NCBI RefSeq assembly: GCF_014205835.1
Contig: NZ_JACHCQ010000007.1
Coordinates: forward strand, 121,104 to 185,103
Direction: 5' to 3'
Origin: Pedobacter sp. AK013
Lineage (GTDB): Bacteria > Bacteroidota > Bacteroidia > Sphingobacteriales > Sphingobacteriaceae
Length of the DNA: 64,000 nt
Shown: piece after piece, positions 21,001 through 28,422 of the stretch
Layout of the letters: every line of letters begins with the position of its first letter
Position numbering within the stretch: the stretch's first letter is position 1
Position numbers and translations under genes: made by a program
Notes under the pieces: generated by a model
What the model was told of the DNA's origin: nothing
Seen by the model: only the letters and a program-made list of their open reading frames with translations
Databases searched by the model: none

Positions 21001-22411
21001 CTTCTATACCAACCAACGCCAGAATTGGGAGGTAAACGATGAGGATAATAATTTCACCAAAAGCGGCACTGTTACGGATCTTGGAAGCAGATTCGAAAAT
21101 CTCGGCATCCATCTCCTGTTGGCTCAACCTATTTTTGTTTTTTCGGATGCCCAGGTGGTGAAGTGAAGCTTCCACAATAATTACCGCGCCATCTACGATC
21201 AGTCCGAAATCAATGGCACCAAGGCTCATGAGATTTCCACTGACACCAAAAAGGTTCATCAGGCATATGGCAAAAAGCATGGCAAGTGGAATTACCGAGG
21301 CTACAATTAGCCCGGCACGGAAATTTCCCAAAAGCAGTACCAGTACAAAAATAACAATCAATGCACCCTCTGCCAGATTTTTGGTTACCGTACCAATAGC
21401 ATTGTCTACCAACTTAGTACGATCGAGAAATGGTTCAATAACCACACCCTCCGGAAGGTTCTTTGCAATCTGTTCCATCCGGGTTTTTACGTTTGCAATA
21501 ACCTTGGAAGAGTTGGCGCCCTTTAGCATCATCACTACCGCCCCTACTACCTCGCCCTGATCGTTTCTGGTCATGGCACCGTACCTCGTGGCCGCACCGA
21601 TCCTCACTTCAGCTACATTTCGGATCAGCACCGGAATGCTGTTTTCATTGGTCCGTACAACAATGTTTTCAATATCCTCAATACTGTCGATAAGTCCCTC
21701 GCTCCTGATAAAATAAGCATTAGGTTTCTTATCGATATAAGATCCACCAGTGTTCTGGTTATTTTTTTCAAGGGCCTTAAAAATGTCGCTGATGGATATA
21801 TTCATACTTCTCAGCTTATCGGGATTGAGGGCAATCTCATACTGCTTGAGGTACCCGCCAAAGCTGCTTACATCTGCTATACCTTCTACACCCAATAGCT
21901 GGCGGCGAACAATCCAGTCTTGAATGGTGCGCAGCTCGGTGGCATCATATTTTTTTTCATATCCTTTTTTGGGATGGATTATGTACTGATAAATCTCTCC
22001 CAATCCGGTGGTTAATGGCGCAATCTCAGGCGTGCCGATGCCCTTCGGGATGGCTCTTTCTACTTCAGTAAGCCTTTCGCTCACCTGCTGACGCGCCCAG
22101 TAAATCTCTACACCCTCTTTAAATACCACCGTCACAACTGAAAGCCCGAACCTGCTAAAAGACCTGACTTCTTCTATCCCGGGAATAGTGGCCATGGTCT
22201 GCTCAACCGGGTAGGTTACAAAGCGCTCAATATCTTCTGCACCGTTGCTTGGCGAGGAAGTAATAATCTGTACCTGGTTATTCGTAATATCGGGAAGGGC
22301 ATCTATAGGCAACTGCCGCAAAGAATAGATTCCCCAGGCAATTAGTGCCAGCATCATCATTCCCACCAGCAGTTTCTGCCTGATTGAGAACTGTATTATT
22401 CTGTTCAACAT
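18035..22411 (-). CDS. CusA/CzcA heavy-metal RND pump fused to a TolC/CusC-type outer-membrane channel
   Basis: A 1,458-residue fusion. Residues 1 to about 1035 form a complete heavy-metal-type RND transporter: an N-terminal helix, porter domains (ITSSPSNGAEDIERFVTYPVE), the membrane motif GAIDFGLIVDGAVIIVEASL and a second six-helix bundle. A hydrophobic signal-like segment (APVAGIIVIFVSLFGLQPAKAQ, about 1045-1065) then leads into about 395 residues of outer-membrane efflux protein (LTLEQAISSALENNRAING, later LQYLYSKEKLLLEQD). The fusion is known in Bacteroidota; the signal-like joint suggests cleavage after export. The substrate is a heavy-metal cation, probably Cu/Ag or Co/Zn/Cd; the sequence alone does not settle which. 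Confidence 0.95.
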   Translation of the reverse strand: MLNRIIQFSIRQKLLVGMMMLALIAWGIYSLRQLPIDALPDITNNQVQIITSSPSNGAEDIERFVTYPVEQTMATIPGIEEVRSFSRFGLSVVTVVFKEGVEIYWARQQVSERLTEVERAIPKGIGTPEIAPLTTGLGEIYQYIIHPKKGYEKKYDATELRTIQDWIVRRQLLGVEGIADVSSFGGYLKQYEIALNPDKLRSMNISISDIFKALEKNNQNTGGSYIDKKPNAYFIRSEGLIDSIEDIENIVVRTNENSIPVLIRNVAEVRIGAATRYGAMTRNDQGEVVGAVVMMLKGANSSKVIANVKTRMEQIAKNLPEGVVIEPFLDRTKLVDNAIGTVTKNLAEGALIVIFVLVLLLGNFRAGLIVASVIPLAMLFAICLMNLFGVSGNLMSLGAIDFGLIVDGAVIIVEASLHHLGIRKNKNRLSQQEMDAEIFESASKIRNSAAFGEIIILIVYLPILALVGIEGKMFRPMAQTVAFAILGAFILSLTYVPMMSALFLNKTISSKRNISDRIMSFFQRIYTPMLNFALRARVAVVGIAIGLFAICLIIFNYLGAEFIPTLEEGDFAVETRVLTGSSLSQTIEAATRASKVLKANFPEIKEVIGKIGSSEIPTDPMPVEACDLIITLKDKGDWTTASTRDELAVKMQARLEQYIPGVTFGFQQPIQMRFNELMTGARQDVVIKIYGEDFSKLSTYAAKIGTIARKIEGAQDVYVEQASGLPQVIIKFHREKIAQFGLNIEDVNTAIRSGFAGEVAGLVFEGEKRFDMVVRLEKENRQSLEDVKNLFVTAPNGNQIPLEQLADIEYKEGPNQIQRDDAKRRITVGFNVRGRDVESIVKEIQQKIETEVKFSPGYYPTFGGTFENLQAANKRLSIAVPLALLLILLLLYLTFSSIKHALLIFTAIPLSAIGGVFALWARGMPFSISAGIGFIALFGVAVLNGIVLISEFNSLKKEGMKDIFEIIKIGTSVRLRPVIMTALVASLGFLPMAISGGSGAEVQRPLATVVIGGLISATLLTLLVLPVLYIWIEKIGRKKVRIAPVAGIIVIFVSLFGLQPAKAQTALTLEQAISSALENNRAINGASLGVGLQQALRKGAFEMPKTEVSMLYGQYNSLVKNDNNITVSQTIPFPTLFAANAALGDERIKAGQLQVASTKNELIFQVKTVYTNLQYLYSKEKLLLEQDSIYKGFVKSASLKYKTGEGNLLEKVAAETQLKDVQNLLDQNRSDIEIYTTQFATLLGRGGLPLIADRFLKETPEISIADTAVLNENPAIAYFRQQIVIAEKQHKVELAKALPDFTLGYFNQSLTGFQNINGSEVFFGRDKRFQGFQVGLSIPLFYRAYSAKAKAASINKDIAANDLELQQRKLTGQYQQALGEYLKNKKRYNYFMTSALANAALILKNSRIAYQNGEIGYSEYLLNLKQANGIYEGRLMALLQLSQSINQIEFLIGNNKSL

Positions 22412-22482
22412 GGTCGTTTAAATCAAAAATCAATAAATAGCAAGGCATTATTGCACCTCAATGGCACAACATTGCGCTTGTA

Positions 22483-22496
22483 AAAAGCATGCTTTT
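22483..22496. promoter_or_regulatory. 14-bp perfect palindrome upstream of cusA
   Basis: AAAAGCATGCTTTT is fully self-complementary and lies 72 bases before the cusA start, in the 116-base spacer after the DUF6660 gene. It may be an operator for a metal-responsive regulator or a small intercistronic hairpin. No regulator gene is adjacent to test this against. Confidence 0.35.
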
Positions 22497-22527
22497 CATG
22501 GACAGGGCCATGAGATAAAAAATTGAT

Positions 22528-22845
22528 TTAAACGAGTTTAGGCGGTTGCCAAATATCGAATGATTGTTTTTTCAATGCTGAGCACTGGAAAACAGGGTAA
22601 GGCTTCCTGTATGCAGGAACAATCAGATCTGTTAATTTTTCGGTCGGAAAGTGCTGACCGACCGAGCAACAGGCACAACTGCAGAACGGTGGACAGGATT
22701 CTCCATCCATATGTTTAGCTTTTGCATGATCGCTGTACACAATGCTTTCTGTGCGTGACTTGGAAACCATATCCTCTCTGTCCTGGCAGGGCATTAGCCC
22801 CAGAAGGATCAGGTAAAGAGAAAAAAGGAATACAAAGTTTTTCAC
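22528..22845 (-). CDS. Small Cys/His-containing secreted protein (DUF6660-like)
   Basis: A 105-residue protein with an N-terminal signal or anchor segment (KNFVFLFSLYLILLGLM) and a mature part rich in potential metal ligands: SDHAKAKHMDGESCPPFCSC followed by ACC and GQH. The only in-frame start near the signal peptide is GTG at 22845. Small proteins of this type commonly precede Cus/Czc efflux operons in Bacteroidota, and here it is the first gene before cusA. I infer a periplasmic metal-binding or metal-sensing role; this is not established for the family. Confidence 0.75.
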   Translation of the reverse strand: MKNFVFLFSLYLILLGLMPCQDREDMVSKSRTESIVYSDHAKAKHMDGESCPPFCSCACCSVGQHFPTEKLTDLIVPAYRKPYPVFQCSALKKQSFDIWQPPKLV

Positions 22846-22850
22846 AAGGG

Positions 22851-22858
22851 CAAATGTA
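22851..22858 (-). promoter_or_regulatory. Candidate -7 promoter box (TACATTTG) of the cus operon
   Basis: On the minus strand TACATTTG matches the Bacteroidota housekeeping -7 consensus TAnnTTTG exactly. It ends 5 bases before the GTG of the DUF6660 gene, so transcription from it would give a nearly leaderless mRNA. I see no clear TTG -33 element at the expected distance. The rest of 22859-23150 shows only the AraC-side elements. Confidence 0.45.
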
Positions 22859-23124
22859 ATGATTAAAGCTTTTAATTCATAAAGCCGCTTTTATTAAAAT
22901 TCCTATTCTGTTTTGATCATTAAAATTATCTCTTTATTAATTGATAGCCATTCTCCAATATTTCCTTAAAAACCCATTATGGATAAGTTACTCAGATTTT
23001 CGTTTGCATCATTAAGCTTAATACTTTTTAGCATGAATCATGGCTAATGTAATCTTGACATTGTCCTGTTTTCGCCAACAGGCATTCTGAAGCTTCAGCC
23101 AATTGAAAATAATATAATAAGCCC

Positions 23125-23136
23125 TATACTTGTATA
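23125..23136. promoter_or_regulatory. Palindrome overlapping a -7-like box upstream of the AraC gene
   Basis: TATAC-TT-GTATA is a perfect inverted repeat that contains TATACTTG, one base off the -7 consensus TAnnTTTG. It lies 15-25 bases before the preferred ATG at 23151. It could be the promoter with an autoregulatory site. No experiment or second copy supports this. Confidence 0.35.
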
Positions 23137-23150
23137 CAATACCATTGGAT

Positions 23151-23981
23151 ATGCCACCAATTAAAATGCACCACCAGGAATTCGAAGCCACAGAGGAACT
23201 ACAGGATACGATAAAATGTTTTTGGTACAACAAGAGGGAAGCTGGGACAGAACCATCGGCTTTTGAAGTAGTACCTGATGGTTACGCGGAGATTATTTTT
23301 CATTTCGGCAGCGGTTGCAGCATTTTTTCTGATGGGGTGTTACAGCCCTTACCCTCACCTTTTATGATGGGGCTGCTTAATCAACCCGCTATTTTTTACG
23401 CGAAAAACCGTCTTGAAATCATTGGGGTCAGATGCTTTCCATGGACTGTATTCGATTTACTCGGTCTCCCATCCAACAAGCATGGATTACACCTATTTGA
23501 GCATCCCATGGCTCAGCTTCAACCCAAACTGAATGCATTTATTCTTGATGGAAAAATAGATGAAGCGGTGGCCGAAGTAAAACAATATTTCTTACAGGCC
23601 AGGACTCAGGTTGCTGCTAACAGCATGTTATACAAAGCCGGGATTGCAATGCAGGTGGCAAAAGGTACTATACCCGTGAGTGAGGTAGCCGCGGCAGCAC
23701 ACGTAACGGTGCGTACGTTGGAAAGGAACTTTAAACGGTCTTCTGGCCATACTGTTAAAGATGTATCGGGCCTGATGCGTTTTGAACAGGTAAGAAACCG
23801 ATTGTGGATGGATCCAAGTGCCAATTTGGCCAGTCTGGCAGATGAGTTTGGGTACACTGATCAGCCTCATCTGAGCCGGGAATTTAAGCGTTATAGCGGT
23901 ACTAGTCCCGCAGCATTTGCCCGTAAGGCGAAAATAGGCAAACAGGCGTTAAGCAATGGTTTGATTAATCTCTCTTCATGA
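23151..23981 (+). CDS. AraC-family transcriptional regulator with DUF6597-like N-terminal domain
   Basis: A regulator of about 276 residues. I chose the ATG at 23151 (MPPIKMHHQEFEA) over a TTG at 23130, which falls inside the promoter palindrome. The N-terminal half (LQDTIKCFWYNK, VVPDGYAEIIFHFGSG) is the cupin-like DUF6597 sensing domain. The C-terminal hundred residues form the double helix-turn-helix of AraC proteins (VSEVAAAAHVTVRTLERNFK and SLADEFGYTDQPHLSREFKR, then SGTSPAAFA). It is followed 76 bases later by a FAD monooxygenase in the same orientation, which is its most likely target. The ligand is unknown. Confidence 0.9.
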   Translation: MPPIKMHHQEFEATEELQDTIKCFWYNKREAGTEPSAFEVVPDGYAEIIFHFGSGCSIFSDGVLQPLPSPFMMGLLNQPAIFYAKNRLEIIGVRCFPWTVFDLLGLPSNKHGLHLFEHPMAQLQPKLNAFILDGKIDEAVAEVKQYFLQARTQVAANSMLYKAGIAMQVAKGTIPVSEVAAAAHVTVRTLERNFKRSSGHTVKDVSGLMRFEQVRNRLWMDPSANLASLADEFGYTDQPHLSREFKRYSGTSPAAFARKAKIGKQALSNGLINLSS

Positions 23982-24057
23982 ACCCAACAAAGGATTGTCG
24001 TATTTATACAAGCCTAGCTTAAGTACATTGCTGAATTTTGTGTTTTAATCATACAAC

Positions 24058-25605
24058 ATGAGCACAACTTTAAAAAATAAATCAGCAAGTGATATTTACG
24101 ATGTCGTTATTTCTGGTGCCGGCCCGGTAGGCCTCTTCCTGGCCTGCGAATTGGCTTTGGCCAAATGTTCAGTGCTGGTACTCGAAAAAGCAATAGAGAT
24201 GCAATCACCTTTAAAGCGGCTTCCCTTCGGCATCCGCGGCTTATCATCGCCAACTATTGAAGCACTTTGTCGCCGCCACCTATTGCAGGAACTTGAAATT
24301 CACAAACACCTTAAAAACCCTCACCAAAATGCCGTGCAAGGACCCCGTCGTCAGGCAGGGCATTTCGCCGGCATTCCATTCCATGATGGCGATATTGATA
24401 GCAAGCAATGGAAATACCGCCTGCCAAGTTCTACACCTGCCAGTTTAATTACTGAAATGCAGGAGCTGGAAACGGCACTTTCCAGGCGCGCAGAATTCCT
24501 GGGCACTGAAATAAAACGGGGTTTTGCAGTTACAGGTTTCCATCAAAATAATGAAGGTGTAATTGTACAGGCAGGCGAACAATCTTTCGCATGTAAATGG
24601 CTTGTAGGATGCGATGGAAGCCGGAGCGTGGTACGCAAAATGGGTGGCTTCGAATTTGCTGGCACTGAACCCGAATTTACAGGCTACTCGGCTAAGGCAG
24701 ACATCCTCAATCCAGAAGTGCTTAAACCAGGCCGGAATGTAACTCCAAGAGGCATGTACATGCAATCGCAACCGGGTTACCTGGCCATACAGGATTTTGA
24801 TGGCGGTGCATTTCATGGATCAGCCAAGCCTGTTACACGAGAACACCTGCAAGAGGTACTGCGCCGTGTTTCAAACACCGATGTTACCATCAGTACACTC
24901 CATATTGCAAGCACCTGGACCGACCGGGCGAGGCAAGCTACGAACTACCGCAACAGACGCATACTTTTAGCTGGCGATGCTGCACACATCCATGCTCCAT
25001 TGGGTGGACAAGGGCTAAACCTGGGTTTGGGAGATGCCATGAACCTGGGCTGGAAACTTGCAGCCACCATCCGCGGAAAAGCTCCTGAAGGTCTATTGGA
25101 TAGTTATGGTACAGAACGGCATCCAATCGGTGTGCAGGTACTCGATTGGTCGCGCGCTCAGGCTGCAATTATGAAACCCGAACCTAATGCCCGCGCTTTA
25201 CATGCCATTATTACCGACCTTATCAATACCACTGATGGCGCCACCTATTTTGCAGGAAGAGTGTGGGGCGTTTTGACTAAAATTGATCTCACGGGGAAAC
25301 ATCCGTTGGTTGGCCGTAGCGTTCCTGAATTTGAGTTTGAAGAGGGTACAAAAATTAGCGACCTGATGCACAATGGACAGGGCATATTGCTCGATTTTGA
25401 TGATCATATTCCACTCAAAAAGTTAGCGGAGGAATACAGCGGCCAAATCGATTATATTTCGGCAACTGCGAAAGATAATTTAGGCTTATGCGCAGTGTTG
25501 GTCCGCCCCGATGGGATTGTAGCTTGGGCTACAGATAATGTCCTGGAGATTAGCGAACTGCAAAAAGCAATGGAAAGATGGTTTGTAAATCAGCATGTTG
25601 ATTAA
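24058..25605 (+). CDS. FAD-dependent aromatic monooxygenase (PheA/TfdB, MhpA-like)
   Basis: A 515-residue single-component flavoprotein hydroxylase. It has the N-terminal Rossmann GxGxxG (VVISGAGPVGLFLACELA, residues about 15-32), the DG motif for FAD/NADPH (WLVGCDGSRSVVRK, about 182-195) and the second FAD motif (RILLAGDAAHIHAPLGGQGL, about 300-320). The C-terminus is a thioredoxin-like tail without active cysteines. Such enzymes insert oxygen into aromatic rings or inactivate aromatic antibiotics. The substrate cannot be read here. It is next to an AraC regulator, and a hairpin with a T-run at 25613 ends the transcript. Confidence 0.9.
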   Translation: MSTTLKNKSASDIYDVVISGAGPVGLFLACELALAKCSVLVLEKAIEMQSPLKRLPFGIRGLSSPTIEALCRRHLLQELEIHKHLKNPHQNAVQGPRRQAGHFAGIPFHDGDIDSKQWKYRLPSSTPASLITEMQELETALSRRAEFLGTEIKRGFAVTGFHQNNEGVIVQAGEQSFACKWLVGCDGSRSVVRKMGGFEFAGTEPEFTGYSAKADILNPEVLKPGRNVTPRGMYMQSQPGYLAIQDFDGGAFHGSAKPVTREHLQEVLRRVSNTDVTISTLHIASTWTDRARQATNYRNRRILLAGDAAHIHAPLGGQGLNLGLGDAMNLGWKLAATIRGKAPEGLLDSYGTERHPIGVQVLDWSRAQAAIMKPEPNARALHAIITDLINTTDGATYFAGRVWGVLTKIDLTGKHPLVGRSVPEFEFEEGTKISDLMHNGQGILLDFDDHIPLKKLAEEYSGQIDYISATAKDNLGLCAVLVRPDGIVAWATDNVLEISELQKAMERWFVNQHVD

Positions 25606-25612
25606 CATAAAA

Positions 25613-25649
25613 AGAGGATGATCATAAGTTCTAAATCTCCTCTATTTTT
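25613..25649 (+). terminator. Probable terminator after the monooxygenase
   Basis: AGAGGA pairs with TCCTCT across a 19-base loop and is followed by ATTTTT, 8 bases after the stop codon. The stem is short, so this is a moderate call. Confidence 0.5.
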
Positions 25650-25688
25650 GATGTGGATCATTCTAAAATATGGAAATTTCAGGCCTGT

Positions 25689-26419
25689 TTAATATTTTAT
25701 CAACAAATCGATTGAAATTCCCAAAAGCACTAACACAATGCCAAATATTAACACCCCCAAGCTGTAGGCAATAATTGCTTTTAAGTAGCTTGCCACTTTT
25801 TTCCCGTTAAAAAACTGTGCTATTGCCCATGTACTATAGACTGCCACCGTAACGCCCGAAACTTTCATGAAACTGATTTTACTAAGTCCTTCGGCAATGG
25901 CAAAAACAGAAATAATTAACATGCCAATCCCCATTACAAAGCATAACAGGATTAATATTTCGAAGAAGTTGTAACTGTATTTTTTGAAAATAGTTTTAAC
26001 CACAAGGAAATGCAAACACCCATTAAAATATTGGCATAACCATAATGTCCCTGTACCCAATCGAAAATTAAACCAATGCTTGTTTTTTTTACCTCGCTAA
26101 ATTCAACATAACCTTCCTCTATATGGAAGAAATGGCTAATTACTGTATAAATTAAGGAGCTAACGATGATAAATATAATCGGCTTTACCAACCGGCTTCG
26201 GTTCTCGGTAATAAATAACCTGATATTCTGACCAGGCCTGACCAACAGTTCTTTTACCGTGAAGAATATTCCTTTTTCGAAATGTAGAATATGTTGTATT
26301 TCGTGTAATATATAGTGTGCATCTACCCTTTTAACATGCACCGGCTGGCCGCAATGGCCGCAAAATCTAGTGTTAACGGCTTGGCTACAGTTTCTGCAAC
26401 TTATTAGATCAGGATGCAT
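25689..26419 (-). pseudogene. DUF3667-family membrane protein, one-base frameshift
   Basis: Two overlapping minus-strand frames make one protein of about 243 residues. It opens with a zinc ribbon (CRNCSQAVNTRFCGHCGQPV, residues about 8-27), followed by a cytoplasmic HYILHEIQHILHFEKG segment and several transmembrane helices, as in DUF3667. The first frame runs off after ISLWLKLFSKN. Restoring one A to the A-run at 25987-25990 (plus-strand numbering) gives KLFFKKYSYNFFEILILLCF, the start of the second frame. Function is unknown. It is followed in the same orientation by nothing close and preceded by a small membrane protein gene 5 bases away. Confidence 0.75.
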
Positions 26420-26424
26420 ATCAC

Positions 26425-26673
26425 TTATCGGTTAGCATCTGGTGCATGACGTAATCTGATCTCTTCATTTACCGATTTCAAAGAGCTGTAGATCGGTAAC
26501 CAGGTGATGGGCAGCACCATTGCCGGGATGAATAATACCAATTTTGCCTTGAGAAGAAACAAGGCTAAAGTAATAAGCACCCCAAATATGATAAATCCAA
26601 TTAAGGTACCCTTTAACATCGACTTGGTTTTATTTAACTCTGCCAAGCTTAATTCAGACCATTTTTTCATCAT
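26425..26673 (-). CDS. Small two-helix membrane protein
   Basis: An 82-residue protein: a charged N-terminus (WSELSLAELNKTKSMLKG), two hydrophobic helices (residues about 22-42 and 46-64) and a charged C-terminal tail (SVNEEIRLRHA). The pattern resembles short Bacteroidota proteins that databases sometimes label redox-active disulfide protein 2, although no cysteine pair is present here. It precedes the DUF3667 gene by 5 bases, so the two are probably co-transcribed. Function unknown. Confidence 0.65.
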   Translation of the reverse strand: MMKKWSELSLAELNKTKSMLKGTLIGFIIFGVLITLALFLLKAKLVLFIPAMVLPITWLPIYSSLKSVNEEIRLRHAPDANR

Positions 26674-26719
26674 TCAAAATTTTTTCTGTAAAAATGGGTA
26701 CAAAAATATTTTCAGAGAC

Positions 26720-26739
26720 TACACTTTAGTGTAAATTTG
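26720..26739 (+). promoter_or_regulatory. Candidate promoter with overlapping palindrome for the LuxR gene
   Basis: TACACT-TT-AGTGTA (26720-26733) is a perfect inverted repeat, and its right end overlaps an exact -7 box TAAATTTG (26732-26739). The LuxR ATG is 20 bases further on. A repressor site placed over the -7 box would fit autoregulation; this is inference. Confidence 0.5.
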
Positions 26740-26758
26740 GTATTAAGCCATCTCCTAA

Positions 26759-27517
26759 ATGAAAGACACCATTACCTCCACTTTACTGACGAAAAATAAG
26801 GTTGAAAAAATATCAACTGAAGACCTTCAGCAGCAAGATTACATGGAGGCTGTAAAAGCTTTTGCGCGTTTAACCTACGAAAGCGTGTATGTGATCGATT
26901 ACGAAAAAATGGCATTTGAGTATGTTTCTGAAAACCCTTTATTTTTATGTGGTTATTCGCCCGAAGAGGTATTGGGTTTGGGCTATGAATTTTATTTTAA
27001 AAATGTTCCGGAAAAAGATCTCGTATTGTTGAGTCTGATCAACGAAGCTGGGTTCGATTTTTTTGCCAAACTACCCTATAGAGAAAAAAAACACTATAGT
27101 ATCACTTACGATTTTCATCTGGTTAACCAGGAAGGTAAACTCACGTTGATTAACCATAGACTCACCCCCTTATTTTTAACTGGCGAAGGAAAGATGTGGA
27201 AAGCGATGTGCATTGTCTCCATCTCGCACCATCAGCAGGCTGGTAATATCTATATTTACAAACATGGTACTGATGATCTGTGGGAGTTAAATATCGAAAG
27301 TAAAATCTGGCAGAAATCAAAGAAACCAAAACTCAGTAAAAGGGAAATCGAAATATTGCAACTGCATGCCCAGGGCTTAACCATTAACCAAATTGCCGAA
27401 AAAATATTTGTTGCCCCTGATACCGTTAAGTATTACAGGCGACGGATTTTTGAAAGATTGGAAGTAACTAATATGGTTGAAGCACTTTCACATGCAGTTA
27501 ATAGTAAGATGATTTAG
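26759..27517 (+). CDS. LuxR-family regulator with PAS-like N-terminal domain
   Basis: A 252-residue protein. Residues about 35-160 look like a PAS fold (VYVIDYEKMAFEYVSENPLF, GYSPEEVLGLGYEFY). The C-terminal 65 residues are a LuxR/GerE helix-turn-helix (KLSKREIEILQLHAQGL, NQIAEKIFVAPDTVKYYRRR). It has no receiver domain, so it probably senses a small ligand or redox state directly. It stands alone, followed by a convergent SDR gene. Targets are unknown. Confidence 0.88.
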   Translation: MKDTITSTLLTKNKVEKISTEDLQQQDYMEAVKAFARLTYESVYVIDYEKMAFEYVSENPLFLCGYSPEEVLGLGYEFYFKNVPEKDLVLLSLINEAGFDFFAKLPYREKKHYSITYDFHLVNQEGKLTLINHRLTPLFLTGEGKMWKAMCIVSISHHQQAGNIYIYKHGTDDLWELNIESKIWQKSKKPKLSKREIEILQLHAQGLTINQIAEKIFVAPDTVKYYRRRIFERLEVTNMVEALSHAVNSKMI

Positions 27518-27589
27518 TCTCATCGATTTTTACAATATTTTGGCCGGGAATTGCCCTCCCCAACCAAAGTCTAGGTTTATCGGATAGCC

Positions 27590-28330
27590 TTAAGCGTTCA
27601 AGCCACCGTCGATAGTTAAAAACGAGCCGGTAATGTATCTGGCTTCTTCACTTGCAATAAAGCTTACAAATGCTGCAATATCTTCTACAGTACCATAATC
27701 TGGCAAAGCCATACGGGTTCTTAAGAAATCAGCCAGCGGCGCATCAGCAGGATTCATATCGGTATTGATTGGTCCGGGCTGAATCAGGTTTACCGTAATT
27801 TTTCGGGCGCCAAGATCGCGTGCTAAACCACGTGTAAAACCCTGTAATGCCGATTTGCTCATGGTATACAAAGTAGTTTCTGGACCAACAGCGTTATCGC
27901 CCATGTTGCTGCCTATGGTAATAATCCGTCCGCCCTCGGGCATGCCTTTTACAGCGGCCAAAGCTGCCACAAAAACTGCCTGTACGTTAACGGCCATAAT
28001 TTCGTTATAATCTTCAAGTGTGTGTTCTTCAAAAGCTTTGCCAATGTAAATGCCTGCATTGCTGATCAGCACATCTATACGGCCAAAATCGGTAATGGTT
28101 TTAGCTACTGCTCCACTTACCTCAGCAGGTACTGTACTGCTTGCTTTTAATGCGACAGCAAACCCACCCGCAGCTTTAACCTCTGCCACCACAGCCAAAG
28201 CCTTTTCGGCTGAATTGGCATAAGTAAATACCACTTTTGCACCTTCTGCTGCCAATCTTTTTACAATTGCTGCACCTATGCCCCGGCTTCCTCCTGTTAC
28301 CAGTGCAATTTTATCTGTTAATTTTTTCAT
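27590..28330 (-). CDS. Short-chain dehydrogenase/reductase (3-oxoacyl-ACP reductase-like)
   Basis: A 246-residue classical SDR. It has the cofactor motif TGGSRGIG (residues about 12-19), the NAG motif (LISNAGIYIG, about 88-97), and the catalytic Ser in IGSNMG with YxxxK in TLYTMSKSAL (about 150-160). It ends with the usual FLTIDGG. The arrangement fits NADP-dependent reduction of a carbonyl. It is divergent from an HxlR regulator with a 92-base shared promoter region containing two inverted repeats, so it is probably controlled by that regulator. The physiological substrate is unknown; aldehyde or quinone detoxification is a common role in HxlR-SDR pairs. Confidence 0.92.
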   Translation of the reverse strand: MKKLTDKIALVTGGSRGIGAAIVKRLAAEGAKVVFTYANSAEKALAVVAEVKAAGGFAVALKASSTVPAEVSGAVAKTITDFGRIDVLISNAGIYIGKAFEEHTLEDYNEIMAVNVQAVFVAALAAVKGMPEGGRIITIGSNMGDNAVGPETTLYTMSKSALQGFTRGLARDLGARKITVNLIQPGPINTDMNPADAPLADFLRTRMALPDYGTVEDIAAFVSFIASEEARYITGSFLTIDGGLNA

Positions 28331-28353
28331 CTGTATTTTTTAAATTTTCAGCT

Positions 28354-28379
28354 AATGTAAAAGAGATACTTTACATTTG
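28354..28379. promoter_or_regulatory. Inverted repeat overlapping a -7 box in the SDR/HxlR promoter region
   Basis: AATGTAAA (28354-28361) and its exact complement TTTACATT (28370-28377) are 8 bases apart. The right arm overlaps a plus-strand -7 box TACATTTG (28372-28379) that would serve the HxlR gene. The spacing and position suit a dimeric repressor. Confidence 0.5.
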
Positions 28380-28395
28380 CAGGTAAACAACAAAT

Positions 28396-28410
28396 TGTTA
28401 GGTACTAACA
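28396..28410. promoter_or_regulatory. Second inverted repeat upstream of the HxlR gene
   Basis: TGTTAG-GTA-CTAACA is a perfect 6-bp inverted repeat lying between the -7 box and the HxlR ATG at 28423. A GTACTAAC...GTAAG stretch partly repeats it to the right. It would overlap the 5' untranslated region, which fits autorepression. Confidence 0.45.
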
Positions 28411-28422
28411 AAAAAGTAAGAA

